64,000 nt of DNA, taken from the NCBI GenBank assembly GCA_016630955.3, contig CM050001.1, positions 62,001-126,000 on the forward strand, read 5' to 3'. The DNA is from Didymella arachidicola (lineage: Eukaryota; Ascomycota; Dothideomycetes; Pleosporales; Didymellaceae). The notes beneath the pieces are model-generated. The model made no database searches. It saw only the letters and a program-made list of their open reading frames with translations, and had not been told where the DNA came from. The translations under genes and the position numbers were made by a program. Shown one piece after another: positions 45,701-56,583 of the stretch; positions within the stretch are counted from its first letter, which is position 1; each line of letters begins with the position of its first letter.

Positions 45701-46574
45701 GCCCGACTTGACGTCAGAGCTGCCTTGGAGTACATTAGGGCACAAGAAGGCGACAGGAAGATATATGCGATCGTTCACTGTCTGGGTAGTATCGCGACAG
45801 CAAGTGCATTGTTGCAGGGTGATATTCAGGCCGATTGGCTTTGTGGCATGACGTGCAGTCAAGTCTTCACAGATCTCATCTACACCACAGACAACAACTT
45901 TAAAGCCCGACATCAAACCCTCATCAGGGCTTACAGAGTAAGCACTATCTTCTCTATGGACGCATGCGCTGACACCCGAGCCTTAGACCTTGGCTGGAGA
46001 CTGGTTCTCATGCCGTTCGTCGACATCGGTTCCTTGGATCCAGTACACACTCGATCAACTGTTACGATTCTACCCAGCAGGAGGTCGGGAGGAAATTTGT
46101 AACTCTGCAAGCTGTCATCGCTGTGATCTGCCCTTCGGTCGCTGCTGGAGCCATGCCAATCTCAACCGCGCGACGCATGCGAGACTCGATCAATACTTTG
46201 ATGGTATTCATATGAACTTTCTCACCCATCTTTCCCGCATGGGCGCCACATTTCCACACCATATCCGAAGTAATTTGACTGACTTTGCCGATTTGGTAAC
46301 GCCGGACAACATGCAGCGACTTGCAGGTCTCAACATCTGCTTTCTCAGTGGAGGCGACAACGCAGTCTGGAAGCCAGATGCCACCAAGAAGAGCTTTGAC
46401 ATGTTCAGGCAAATGTTTCCGGACGGAAAGTACGATCGAGTCGTAGTTCAGGGTTACGGGCATCTCGATTGTTGGATGGGCAAGGACGCTTATCGCGACA
46501 TTTGCCCAAGGGTCGCCCATCACATTCGCTTTTGCGAACAGGGTCCGAAGCTTCGTCACGAGCGTCAGAGCTGA
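42715..46574 (+). pseudogene. GMC (cholesterol-oxidase-like) oxidoreductase fused to alpha/beta hydrolase, interrupted by one TAA
   Basis: Exons are 42715-43240, 43326-43726, 43783-44554, 44601-45937 and 45987-46574, 1,208 codons. An N-terminal membrane anchor (about 4-20) is followed by FAD-binding IVGSGYGGGVAASRLA (64-69), TGCGLGGTSLINAG, KELVVLGAGAVGTTELL, and the GMC C-terminal signature VHPLGGACMSSDNTGLGG with VCVDASIIPISLGVNPCATI. A middle region (about 600-810) precedes the C-terminal hydrolase: PIVLIPGASVDHQVF, an elbow VHCLGSIATAS with Cys at the nucleophile position, and a GHLDCWMG His. The full-length fusion is known in fungi and bacteria, acting on sterol-like or fatty substrates. 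A TAA at 45311-45313 splits the continuous frame in the linker. An unrecognised intron there (for example GTCTCT...GTGAAG) is the alternative. Confidence 0.75.
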
Positions 46575-46825
46575 AGCATAGTCGAAGCGCGACTTTCTAC
46601 GAAGACTAGCCTTTTGCGTTTTTGCACTGTTTGAACACGTCCCCCAATAAAGCTTGCACGTTCTTATCGTAAGGCGGTTGTGGCTGCATTGAATGTTACA
46701 AGCGATTGGTTACACTCACCATGTCTGGATCTGTCCTTCTGATCACGAGCGTTGATTAGGCTTCAGCCTGTTCCACAGAGCTGAGCCATGATCACTTTCC
46801 GCTCCAAAAATTGTCTACCTGAAGC

Positions 46826-48723
46826 ATGCTATCAGTAATGGCGGTCTCAAAGGCAGGCGGACCATTTCGTGCACGCTACGAAACTCTTGCTACAGAGCGT
46901 AAGGAAATCCGGGTCCTTGAAGTCGAGCCCGGACTTGGCAAGGCTGTGCTTGTGTGCAAGCTGAGTCACATCTCACTCGTGGCCCACCCTCTGCCAGGTT
47001 TTGAAACTATATCGTACTGCTGGGGCCCACCGAAAGCGCCGACCAGCATTCAAATCGACAACCGAGTGGTAGCGGTACCACAGAGCTCTGCAACCGCACT
47101 ATTGCGTATGAGACATCGCAATCGCCCGCGCGTATTGTGGATAGATGCTATTTGCATCAATCAGGATGCTCTCCAAGAGAGAAGTGAGCAAGTTGCTCTT
47201 ATGTCGTCCATCTATCGCAGCGCCAGACGGAATTTGGTCTACCTCGGTGATGACAGGGGGTTCGCGGAACGAGCCATACAGGCTATGAGTGATGTAGTTT
47301 CAGATATGCAAAACCACACAGGCTCCCTTTTCGACACTCTGTACAATCGGGACACAGGAGGCACGCGGTACTCCGATAGTGGGTTCGACAAAGACGTCGA
47401 CTTTGAAGCATTGGAGCAATTGTTCTCAATGCCATGGTTCAGGTGAGCTCACTAGTCTACTCGAACGTTGCCCATGAAATGTGCTGATCAATTCATTTGA
47501 GTCGATTGTGGGTTCTCCAGGAAGCTGCGCTGGCCCAGGTCAATATCTGCTACTGGGGCAACCGACAGTTTGGATTACCTGAGATAGTCCGAACCGCAAA
47601 GTGGCTGAACTACAAGTTCCGATACATCTCTCAAGGTGTTTATGATAGTGTGGGTTGGAGATGCGCAGGAGAAATGTTCGACTTCCTAGACCCTGAGAAC
47701 GGATATGTCGCCAAGAGACACCTGCTGGAACGTATGATAGGAGTGTCTCAACGGTTCGAGAAGACAGATCCTAAGGACAGCATATATGCTATACTAGGTC
47801 TTCTCACGGATAGAGAATCTGGAGGAGATGCCACAAGTACGCTGCTGGAAGTGGACTACTCAAAATCTCTTGCGGAGGTACTTCAGGATGCGACCAGATT
47901 TGCTCTTTGCCAAAGCGGAACCCTTGTCATGTTGGGCAGAGTGCTTCATCAGATGGATAATCTGCCAACCATCACGGACTTTCCCAGTTGGGCAATAAGA
48001 GCAGATGTTCAGCGAGACACACTATATCCGCCCTTAATCCCAGGATTCTACCATGCCAGCAAAGGTTTGGCGCCTCCGACGCTTCTTAACGATATTTCAC
48101 GCGGGAAAAATGTTCTTTTGACCCAGGGTATCGTCATAGACCACATATCGGCCTCGACTTGCACTTGCGAAGGACACCATTGGCATGAATACCAAGGCTA
48201 CCATGCTTGGCTGTTGTCCGCAAAAAGGCTTGTTATGCGGCATGAAATATTCCAATATGACGACATTCTCCCCCTCTTCGTAGCCATGGCCTTTGCTCTC
48301 ACCGCTGGAGAAGCCTACAACAAGTCGCGTGCGCACTCTGAGGACATGATGGTGCTGGCGAGATACATCGCCGGCATTGAAGCCCGGAAGGACAGCAATC
48401 ATGACGACGACGACAAGACTGAGAAGAGCTGTAATGAAAACGAGATGGACAAGATGTATTCTGTATCGCGCGTCATGTACTGCGTTCAGCGCAAATTTTT
48501 CTTGACAGCCGGAGGACGCGTCGGTCTGGGGCCACGATCAATGCAGCCGGATGATGTGGTCGTCATACTTCGGGGAGGACAAACACCCTTCGTAATGAGA
48601 AGCTGCGAGGGTGCGTTCAAGCTTCTGGGGCCCGCTTACGTACATGGCGTGATGGATGGCGAAGCTGTAGAATCTCGCAGTTGTGACGAAGATCTTGACG
48701 AAGTGGTCTTCAACATCCGATAG
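46826..48723 (+). CDS. HET-domain protein (heterokaryon incompatibility type), 612 aa
   Basis: Exons are 46826-47442 and 47502-48723. The 59-nt intron (GTGAGC, GTGCTGATC branch, TTTGAG, phase 2) joins MPWF to SRLWVLQEAALA. HET motifs in order are FETISYCWGPPKAP (about 55-70), VLWIDAICINQDALQERSEQVALM with IYRSARRNLVYLGD (about 103-145), and the WVLQE box. The rest (KTDPKDSIYAILGLL, then a variable C-terminal half) is the usual tail. HET proteins act in non-self recognition and programmed cell death when the partner allele differs. No partner such as a NACHT or patatin gene is adjacent. The frame is intact. Confidence 0.9.
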
Positions 48724-48914
48724 AGAATTCTTGATAAAAAACCGCTTACAGATGAGTGAAAACAGGTAAGAATCCCTGTCAAGGTATGTCTTGGTGCTGC
48801 TCCGTCAATTACCCTCGCAATGCTCCTGACACCCGTTGCAAGGGAGCCTTCGCTACCACCATCCCGTTAGCATTTGCAGCCTGAACACATCATGCAAATA
48901 CAGTACAGACCCGA

Positions 48915-49136
48915 CTACTCCTGCGTGTCTCGAGATATGATGCCTTGCGCCTTGAGCTTCTTGTGCCGTCGCCGCAGCCACCAGATTGAACCGACCAAGA
49001 AGAGGATCAATGCGATACCAGTGCCAGCGCTGAGACCATATGCGAGAGCTAACTGATCTTTTCGTTTGACAAAATGAGATTGTATGACTAGCATTTCCAA
49101 GCTTGAGAAAATGTCGTGGTGAACGTTGAGGGTCAT
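48915..49136 (-). CDS. Possible small membrane protein or terminal exon, 73 aa
   Basis: A single hydrophobic helix (ALAYGLSAGTGIALILFLVG) is followed by SIWWLRRRHKKLKAQG, the positive-inside pattern of a true membrane protein with a cytosolic C terminus. A stop lies just upstream of the ATG. It could be the last exon of a larger decayed gene. No family is recognised. Confidence 0.35.
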   Translation of the reverse strand: MTLNVHHDIFSSLEMLVIQSHFVKRKDQLALAYGLSAGTGIALILFLVGSIWWLRRRHKKLKAQGIISRDTQE

Positions 49137-49877
49137 TAGGGGGGAAGGCGGTAGGCCGTTGTTCGCAAGACCAGGGGACCGAGTGGCGGTTGGTGAGGAT
49201 ACCTAACGAAGAACCTAGAATCTGATCCGAGCGACGTCGCGTGTGAACCTTCAAGTAGGCTTGTTGAAACTTTTAGTCACACACCACCATGTACTCTGCC
49301 CAGGTGGGCGCCTTCCTCCTTGTAGTTAGTAAAGTAAGCACGCTTGTGCCAGCTGGGAAGGTAGAGTGAGCATGATACTGATAGGCGCTATCAGGCACAC
49401 TCTGAAATCCTTGCAACGGTCATAATGAACGACCTGTAAATTTTGGTAGTCTGCAGAATACTCATTGTCAACCCGCATTGTGAATGTTGTAGATGCACGG
49501 CTTCGTGGATTCTCCCAAGATCAGACCTCTCAGCATAGGATTGCAGGAGAGCTGGCTCAGCTGAACCTCTTGAGAAGTCGCAATGGTTATGCTGGATAGC
49601 CACGTCCAAATTGTCTGTATCTTGGTGACCAGTCTTTTAAAACTCGTGGACCGCTCGCCTATACTATGTCGTTGCAGCACATGGGCACAGCTTGATGTCC
49701 TTTAGTTAGTATCTAGAGCCATGATTCATCCATCTCGCCTCTTCTATGTAGTCAAAAGCCGCGTGATTTCGCTCTGAATTCGATGTTCAAGCAGTGCCCA
49801 GAGAGCAATTTAAACCGTGCATGTGAATCGGTCAGGCTCAGATTCCCTGCTGAGGCACTCACCATCAAGGCGAAAGT
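49137..49877. other. Intergenic, no gene recognised
   Basis: A/T-rich, short frames only. Precedes the histidine-kinase relic. Confidence 0.45.
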
Positions 49878-50440
49878 GTGCTATATACGTTACTAAAATT
49901 CAAAAAGCTTCTCTTGGAATTTATTAGACACAGTGAGAATTTTCATTTTCCCTCTACGGTCGTTGCCAAACACTTTGACGGAACATATCAGTTTCTTCTA
50001 CATCTAGTCAACGACACGTTGGTCTTGAGCAAACTAGAGTCCATCAAACTGCGATCGAGTGAAATCTATTCTCTCTTGGGCAAACTCTAAACAATGTGCT
50101 TGTGTCATTGGAATTTCGACCAGGTGAGGAAACGATTGTCGTGAGATAAAAATGTGGCATTGCAACCAACAACTTTTCGTCACACGAGCCAAGTGGCGTT
50201 CGACAGATCCTAACCAACTTTATGAGCAACATCCTCATGTTCTAAGGAAGGTTCTCTTGAGTGTCAATGATGTTTTAAAAGATGATAGTTTACTTATCAA
50301 CATACACTCGATACTTCAGGACCTTTCAGGGCTGGGAATGGGGTTAGTGTAAGAGGCCCGGTGGTCTCTTCAATCCTTGTAACCAAGCTCAGGATGTTCG
50401 AGGGGACAAGCGTAGGACTCATCATCTGTCGTGGTCGAAC
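49878..50440 (+). pseudogene. Histidine-kinase relic
   Basis: Three blocks in the right order but in different frames resemble a fungal hybrid histidine kinase. EFIRHSENF...FLLHLVNDTLVLSKLESIKL (49920-50060) matches the second HisKA helix. RQILTNFMSNILMF (50201-50242) matches the HATPase N-box. MFEGTSVGLIIC (50394-50430) matches the G2 glycine loop (normally G-T-G-L-G-L). Stops and frame changes separate them and the phospho-acceptor His region is missing. Assignment is by motif memory only. Confidence 0.5.
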
Positions 50441-51852
50441 AAGCTTGGTGGCTGAGACTTATCAACGAAGCCTAAGCCAAACGAAGGCTGAGTCGTAGAC
50501 ATAAAGAGTCTCCTTCGCTCGTTATGTCATGAGTAAAGCTGGCCGGCGTCTTCGAAGAATATCTCCACAAAGCTTCACCACTGACGGAAACACTGCCGAT
50601 CACGGGCTCTCCTGAATCAAGGAAGTCAATCCGAAGGTACCAGAGAACAACAAAAATCCAGAGCAGAACATCCAGCCATTAAAACGCCAGAGCATTTGGT
50701 CTTGATCGTCAATGATGATATAAACCATCGTAACGTTAACTCGCTCTGTATAACGGAGCTTGGGTATGACTCGGTGGTAGATTGCGACAAGTAAGAAGAA
50801 TCTGACCATCTCATCAAGTCTCCGGGGATCACCTCGATCAAATCTAGCCATGTTCATAGACACGGACTTCCTCATGTAGCGTTCACAGCAAGCGCTCCGC
50901 AAAATGACCAAGGCATGTCCTGCGAAGATGGGCTGCATGACGATATCGGCTGGCCTGTGCGCGGCGCAGAATTGACGGCCGCAGCTGAACTGCTCATGGA
51001 CGTCTTTGGGCTGAGAGAGCCTTATACGTGGTGCTCGCATGCTCAGGTTTGTCCGCATGCCTCTTCTGCAGGCATCGAATTCACAGATACCAGTCATGAC
51101 GGCGTTTTTAGGTGTTCTTACATCTCGCCCTTTAGTCACATTGGCCTCCAGCATCGATCGTCATTTACATTGAGCGCGTCGCGGCTTACAGCTCGACTGC
51201 AATGACGTAATCCTTATGTCCTCAATCCTAGGTGAAACGGGCACCACGTACTTATTCACAGATCGCCATAGTGAAGGTAGTTGTACGGCCTTTTTTGTAA
51301 CAGCGCAATCAAGCCACTATATTGTGCAACAACCGAACCGAGGTTTTGCACAGCCATGGATCGTGGTCGTGATCTTACGAAAAGAGATCCACGCCTTTTG
51401 CAAGCTTGCGACAAATGCGGTTAGCGTGGAGCATTTTCTTCTTTGTTGGTGCCGAGCCATGCGAATGCCGCCGAGAAAGTACCACTCACGATGAACAACT
51501 GCCGGACGTCGACTTCGAGCACATTCACCCTTAGGCTTGCTATCGCGACGCATGCTCAGAATGTCAGCGCCAAGATTATCTGCAACTTCTCACGACCCAC
51601 CAAGGGTTCACTCGCCTGCTCCCGAGATGCAGCTCAGCCCTATGATCTGTGGGGTTCGTAATGTACGATGGATTCGCGTGATGGTCCAGGCTCGCGTTCT
51701 GAACATGACGTGCTCTTGTTGGCGATGAAGAAACTTCTCCGACAAGCGGAAGTAATCGCGCATTCTTTTAATAAAGAGAGCTTTGGTGACTAGGAAGTAA
51801 GGTAAATCCGCCTCTGCGCTTCCTCACGTTTAACGTCAACCCGCGTACCAAG
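50441..51852. other. 1.4-kb interval, no supported gene
   Basis: A 184-codon minus-strand frame (50600-51154) ends with a hydrophobic FNGWMFCSGFLLFSGTFGLT that faintly recalls DUF423/TMEM256 proteins, but the rest does not fit. Otherwise only short frames. Contains the permease promoter. Confidence 0.4.
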
Positions 51853-53509
51853 ATGTCGAAGTGCGACCAAGACATCGAGTATGCGGCACCGCCTGACGCA
51901 TATGCCCCAGATGATAAGCCCATCCTCGAGCCGGTGCTCAATGTTGGGGGCCACGGTGCCACACAGCGCCGTCTGCAGAACTACCATGTTACTATGATCG
52001 GCTTCTGCTCGGGCATTGGCACAGGTCTTTTCATCGGAACTGGCGCTGCGTACGCAAATGCTGGCCCCGCAGGACTATTGCTTGCATACATCATTGTTGG
52101 CAGTGTTTTGTGGTGTGTCATGCAGAGTGTTGCTGAGCTCGCTACTGTTGTCAGTAGATCAATGATCTTGGCCGATGTATGGCTCTGACGAATAGCAGAT
52201 TCCCACGGCTGGATCCTTTCCTCACTTCGCTACACGCTTCATTGACCCCGCAGTTGGCTTTTCCCTGGCTATTAGCTACGGTTATTGCTACACAATATCC
52301 ATCGCAGCCGAGGCTTCGGCATCCGCCATTCTTGTCAGCTACTGGACCGACATGACTCCTGCTGTCGTCGTCACCATCAGTCTTGTGCTCATTCTAGCGA
52401 TCAATTTGCTGAGTGTACGCTGGTTTGGCGAGTCCGAAGTCGTAGCAGGGACGATCAAAGTTGCCTGCTTCCTAGGCCTTGTCATCGTTTCCATTGTGAT
52501 CACATCTGGCGGAGGACCGAATGGGCAAACAACAGGTTTCCGCTACTGGCACAACCCTGGTGCCTGGGTTGACTACAACGGCATAACCGGATCGACCGGG
52601 CATTTCTTGGGATTTCTGGCCGCATTCATCAATGCCTCTTTCTCCTTCATCGGTGTCGAGGTTGTTGTAATCACAGCAGCAGAGAGTCTCCATCCCCACA
52701 AGGCCATCCCACGATCTGCCACCAATGTCACCTATCGCATCGCATTGTTCTACATCCTCGGAGCCCTACTCATTGGATTGATTGTCGATCCCACTAATCC
52801 TGATCTGGTCTCTGGGACCGGAAACGCCAAATCCTCGCCCTGGGTTATCGCTATTAAGGAGGCTGGCATTAGTGCTCTGCCTTCCATCGTCAATTCGTGC
52901 ATTCTCATTTCGGCCTGGTCTGCAGGGAATTCATACTGCTGGGTTGGATCGCGTATGATTGTGGCGATGACCACAGATCACCAGTTGCCGCAATTCTTCG
53001 GTCGCACCTGGAAGAACGGTATCCCGTATGTTGCAGTCGTTACCGCTTGGCTCTTCGGTCCCCTCGCATACCTGAGTCTCGGGTCCGGTGGCGCGTCGCA
53101 AGCATTCAATTGGCTGGTGAATTTGAGTACTGTCGCTGGGTTAATTGCCTGGGCAACATTATGCTTTTGCTACATACGTTTCTATGCGGCGATGAAAACT
53201 CAGAATGTCAGCCGTGAAACATTGCCGTGGAAAAGTCCCTTCCAGCCTTTCACAGCTTGGTATGGATTCATTGGTGCCAGCATCATCACCTTGGTCGCTG
53301 GGTTCCCCGTGTTCCTGAAAGGCAACTGGAGCACTGCCGAATTCGTTGCATCCTACATTGGCATTCCTATTTTCATCGTACCAATCATCATCTGGAAGCT
53401 AGTGAAGAAGACGAAAGTAAGTCTTCCTCCAATCCGAGGCCTCGACTCCGCTAAACTTACGTAGTTTGCTCGCGCGAAGACCATTGACTTGTATTCTGGA
53501 CGGATCTAA
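51853..53509 (+). CDS. Amino acid permease (YAT/APC family), 519 aa
   Basis: Exons are 51853-52149, 52199-53416 and 53465-53509. The first intron (GTCAGT...AGCAG) joins AELATV to IPTAGSFPHFATRFIDP. The second (GTAAGT...ACGTAG) replaces a readthrough tail by KKTKFARAKTIDLYSGRI, the normal end of the family. The N-terminal helix has GFCSGIGTGLFIGTGAAYANAGP, the APC substrate-binding glycine stretch. About twelve helices follow, with FSFIGVEVVVITAAESLHPHKAIPRS and a SAWSAGNSYCWVGSRM segment typical of fungal permeases. It probably imports amino acids across the plasma membrane with protons; specificity cannot be read. All exons are intact. Confidence 0.92.
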
Positions 53510-53957
53510 TAGCTTAGATCACCGCATCAATTCACAATAATTGTATTCATCACAGTCTGGTCACGCCAGTAGACACGCAGGAAGACAATGGGCCTTTGAT
53601 CGGCTTCCGACCTGTTTGCATGCCTCTGTCGTCCCTCATGCTGTTCCGATAACAAGCAGGAACTGTCACCTTCTGAACTGTACAATCACCTACAATATCG
53701 CGCCTAGGACAGAAGCTGACACCCCAGTAAATCAAGGCTGAGTGTGGATCCTAGCGCAGCAATCAACAGTTACGGGCTGCTGGCGACTGCGTACAGTGGT
53801 GGATATCCAGACAGGGACCGCGGAGTGGAATCCGCGATTAGCGATGATCTCAGGACTGCAGCGTCTGATTGGCTAACACCAATCATCAGCTTTCCTGCCC
53901 AACACCCATCTCGGGCCCGAAACGCAAGACCACAGCATCTCGTGTCCGAAAACCACA
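53510..53957. other. Intergenic between permease and MFS genes
   Basis: About 450 bases, no gene seen. Confidence 0.5.
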
Positions 53958-55874
53958 ATGGAAGATACTGAGAAACCGAAATCCATGTTGGCTCGAACCA
54001 AAGGTCATGCAGATCACCCAGCGAAACATGTAAATAAATGATACGAACCCTTTCAAATTTGCAGCACGAGTCGTGCTTTATACTGATATCAGCACTGCGC
54101 GAACAATACGACGACCTTCAAGAGACAATCGAAGCAAGACGGGCCCGTCTTCCAAGTCGGATCAGCTATCTAATGCCATCAAGCCTGGAATTCAAGCTGT
54201 TCCGGAGACATCATCCGAGTACCCTTCGATGGCCAGAGTGGCCCTCGTCATGTGCTCAACCTATATCACCATGTTCCTTATTGCACTCGTATGTCGGCCT
54301 AAAGTTCTCGCAAGCACATGAGATTCTAAAATAGGATAACAGGATAAGACTGTTCTTGTTCCGGCTATTCCAGTCATCACCAATCGCTTCAACTCCCTGA
54401 GCGACATCGGCTGGTACGCATCCGCCTACATGCTCACGCTATGCGCTATCCAGGTTTTCTGGGGCCGTATCTATACTTTATCGTCGACTTCCTGCCTTCC
54501 AAGACCCTTCGAATCGCCGAAATCGATCCTCCTCTCAGCTATCACAGTCTTCGAGATCGGGTGTGCGATCTACGGTGCATCGGCCAGCTCGTCAATGCTC
54601 ATCGCTGGCTGCGCCGTCGCTAAGCTTGGTAGCGCTGGCATGATGAACGGCGCCATCGTTACCATTATTGCAATCGTCCCACTCTCGCAGAGACCACTGC
54701 TACAGGGCCTCATCGGCGCCGTCTTCTGCGTTACAAGTGTTATCGGTCCACTGCTTGGCGGAGTCTTCACTGAGAGGATTTCATGGCGTTGGTGCTTCTA
54801 CATCAGCCTGCCTCTGGGCGCTGTCGTCGTCTCGACCCTCCTGTTGGTCCTTCGTTTGCCTGAGAGCAAGTCTGACACAGGGTTAGCAGATGAGAAGAAG
54901 TCCGCTACTGAGATCGTCCTGAGTTTCGATCCGCTCGGCCTCGTCACTTTCATACCATCGATCACCTGTCTCCTGCCGGCTTTACAATGGGGCGGAACCA
55001 CTTACGCATGGTCGAGCTGGCGCATCATCGCGCTTCTCACGCTCTTCTCAACTATATTATGCGCCTTCCTTGCCGCACAGATCTTGCGACCTAGAACAGC
55101 AAGCTGCCAATGAGGATCCTCGCAAAGCGCAGTGTCGCCCTGTCCTTCCTCTTCACTTTTTCGAGCCAAGCCGCAATGCTCGTCGTCACATATTATATCC
55201 CACTGTTCTTCCAGGCCATCAAATCCTTCTCGCCTCTGAAGTCATATCTAGCCATGCTGCCATTCTTGATTTCCCTGGTCGTTGCGTCAATCATCGCTGG
55301 CGGTCTCGTTCAGCGCATTGGTTACCCGGCGCTATTTATGATCGTCTCTGCCATCCTTGGCAGTACCGGTGCAGGCATGATCTCTACTTGGCATATCGAT
55401 GTCGACAAGTCAATGTGCATTGGGTTTCAAGTGCTACTCGGCTTGGACATTGGTATCGGCATGAAGGAGCACACCATGATGGCCCAAATTGTACTACCCA
55501 AAGTACACCAACCGACAGGCGTAGCACTCATGTTCCTCGGACAGAATCTAGGCGGAGCAATCTTCGTCAGTGTTGCGCAAAACGTTTTCACAGGTCGTTT
55601 GACTGGCGAATTGAGCAGTGTTCCGGGACTCGAGCTTGGGAAAGCAGCGATCGTGCAAATGGGCGCCACAATCATAAAAAGTATTGTTAATAAGAAGTAT
55701 TTGAGATTAGTCTTAGGTGGCTACCGAGACGCTCTTCGCAGTGCCTATCTGGTCGGCACCGGGTTGGTTGCCGTGAGCATGGTCGGCGCTGCACTGATCG
55801 AGTGGAAGAGCACGAAGGGAGTAGCTGCAGACTTTATAACAGAGCAAACAGAGAAGTCTGTAGAAACAACTTGA
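53958..55874 (+). pseudogene. DHA2-type MFS drug/toxin exporter with a frameshift
   Basis: The likely start is MEDTEKPKSM at 53958, but the first intron is uncertain (donor after 53994 or 54027; exon frame resumes by about 54073). The second intron is clear (54289-54342, GTATGT...AACAG), giving YITMFLIAL-DKTVLVPAIPVITNRF. Motif C (SVIGPLLGGVFTERISWRWCFYI) and GRIYTL mark a 14-helix DHA2 exporter. Near 55085-55109 the frame changes: AFLAAQI continues only as LRPRTASCQ-stop, while LPMRILAKRSVALSFLF...to 55874 reads in another frame. No GT-AG pair there can bridge it. Two extra bases or one missing would explain it, so the gene is broken or the sequence is wrong. It is about 600 codons in total. 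Confidence 0.75.
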
Positions 55875-56583
55875 GCCTCTCTTTATGATCCAATGTTCGG
55901 GACAGTCCTGGCAATCGAGCTTTCTCTATCTCATCTCCTGTGAACAAGGTGATCAAGCATGGTTGGGCACAGGCTTCTGGTTCAGGTTCTCATCCGAAGC
56001 ACCAGTCATTGCCCGAGCTGCGGCGCACATGATTATCAAGCAGATCGCGAATGCTGAATGACACTGAATTGCCGCGAGTATGGAAGTAACTGCTTAGCTA
56101 ATTACAAAAAAAGTTGCGGAACTGTAATCAAACATATTCTCAACGGAGGTGCGGTAATTAATCGAGTATGCTTTTGTTACGTTACTCGGAGTCGTTAGGC
56201 CTCCGTCTTGACGCAGTGACCATCGCGCACTGCCCCACCCTTCCCGAGCCTTCCAAGCTTTCCCCGGCCACATTGATCTAACCTATCATCACAATTGCTT
56301 TGTTTGCAACTAGATGGGAGCGAAAACAGATCTTCCCTGCATCATGCCGCCAGTGTGACATCCCGAAAGCGTCCCGTGCAACCTTAAGAGACTGGCCTTG
56401 ACGAGCCGGAGTTGGCCCGGTCGTCATCACCGACGTGCACCCCGAAAGCGGCAGCTAAGATCTGACGTCAACAAAGGATCTGATGAGGCCATCAGGCAGC
56501 AGAATCAAACATTTATGTTTACGCTGATTGACCGGCAGGATAAGACCCAATGACTTCAGGACTAAATCGCTCCTTCAGCCACC
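55875..56583. other. Intergenic, 0.7 kb
   Basis: Promoter region of the ABC transporter. No gene or clear TATA box recognised. Confidence 0.5.

Noticed and set aside
50600..51154. DUF423/TMEM256-like gene
   Set aside because: Only about 20 hydrophobic residues resemble the family; the remaining 160 do not.
53417..53464. Permease ending in VSLPPIRGLDSAKLT
   Set aside because: This is intron readthrough; a GTAAGT...ACGTAG intron gives the family-typical end.
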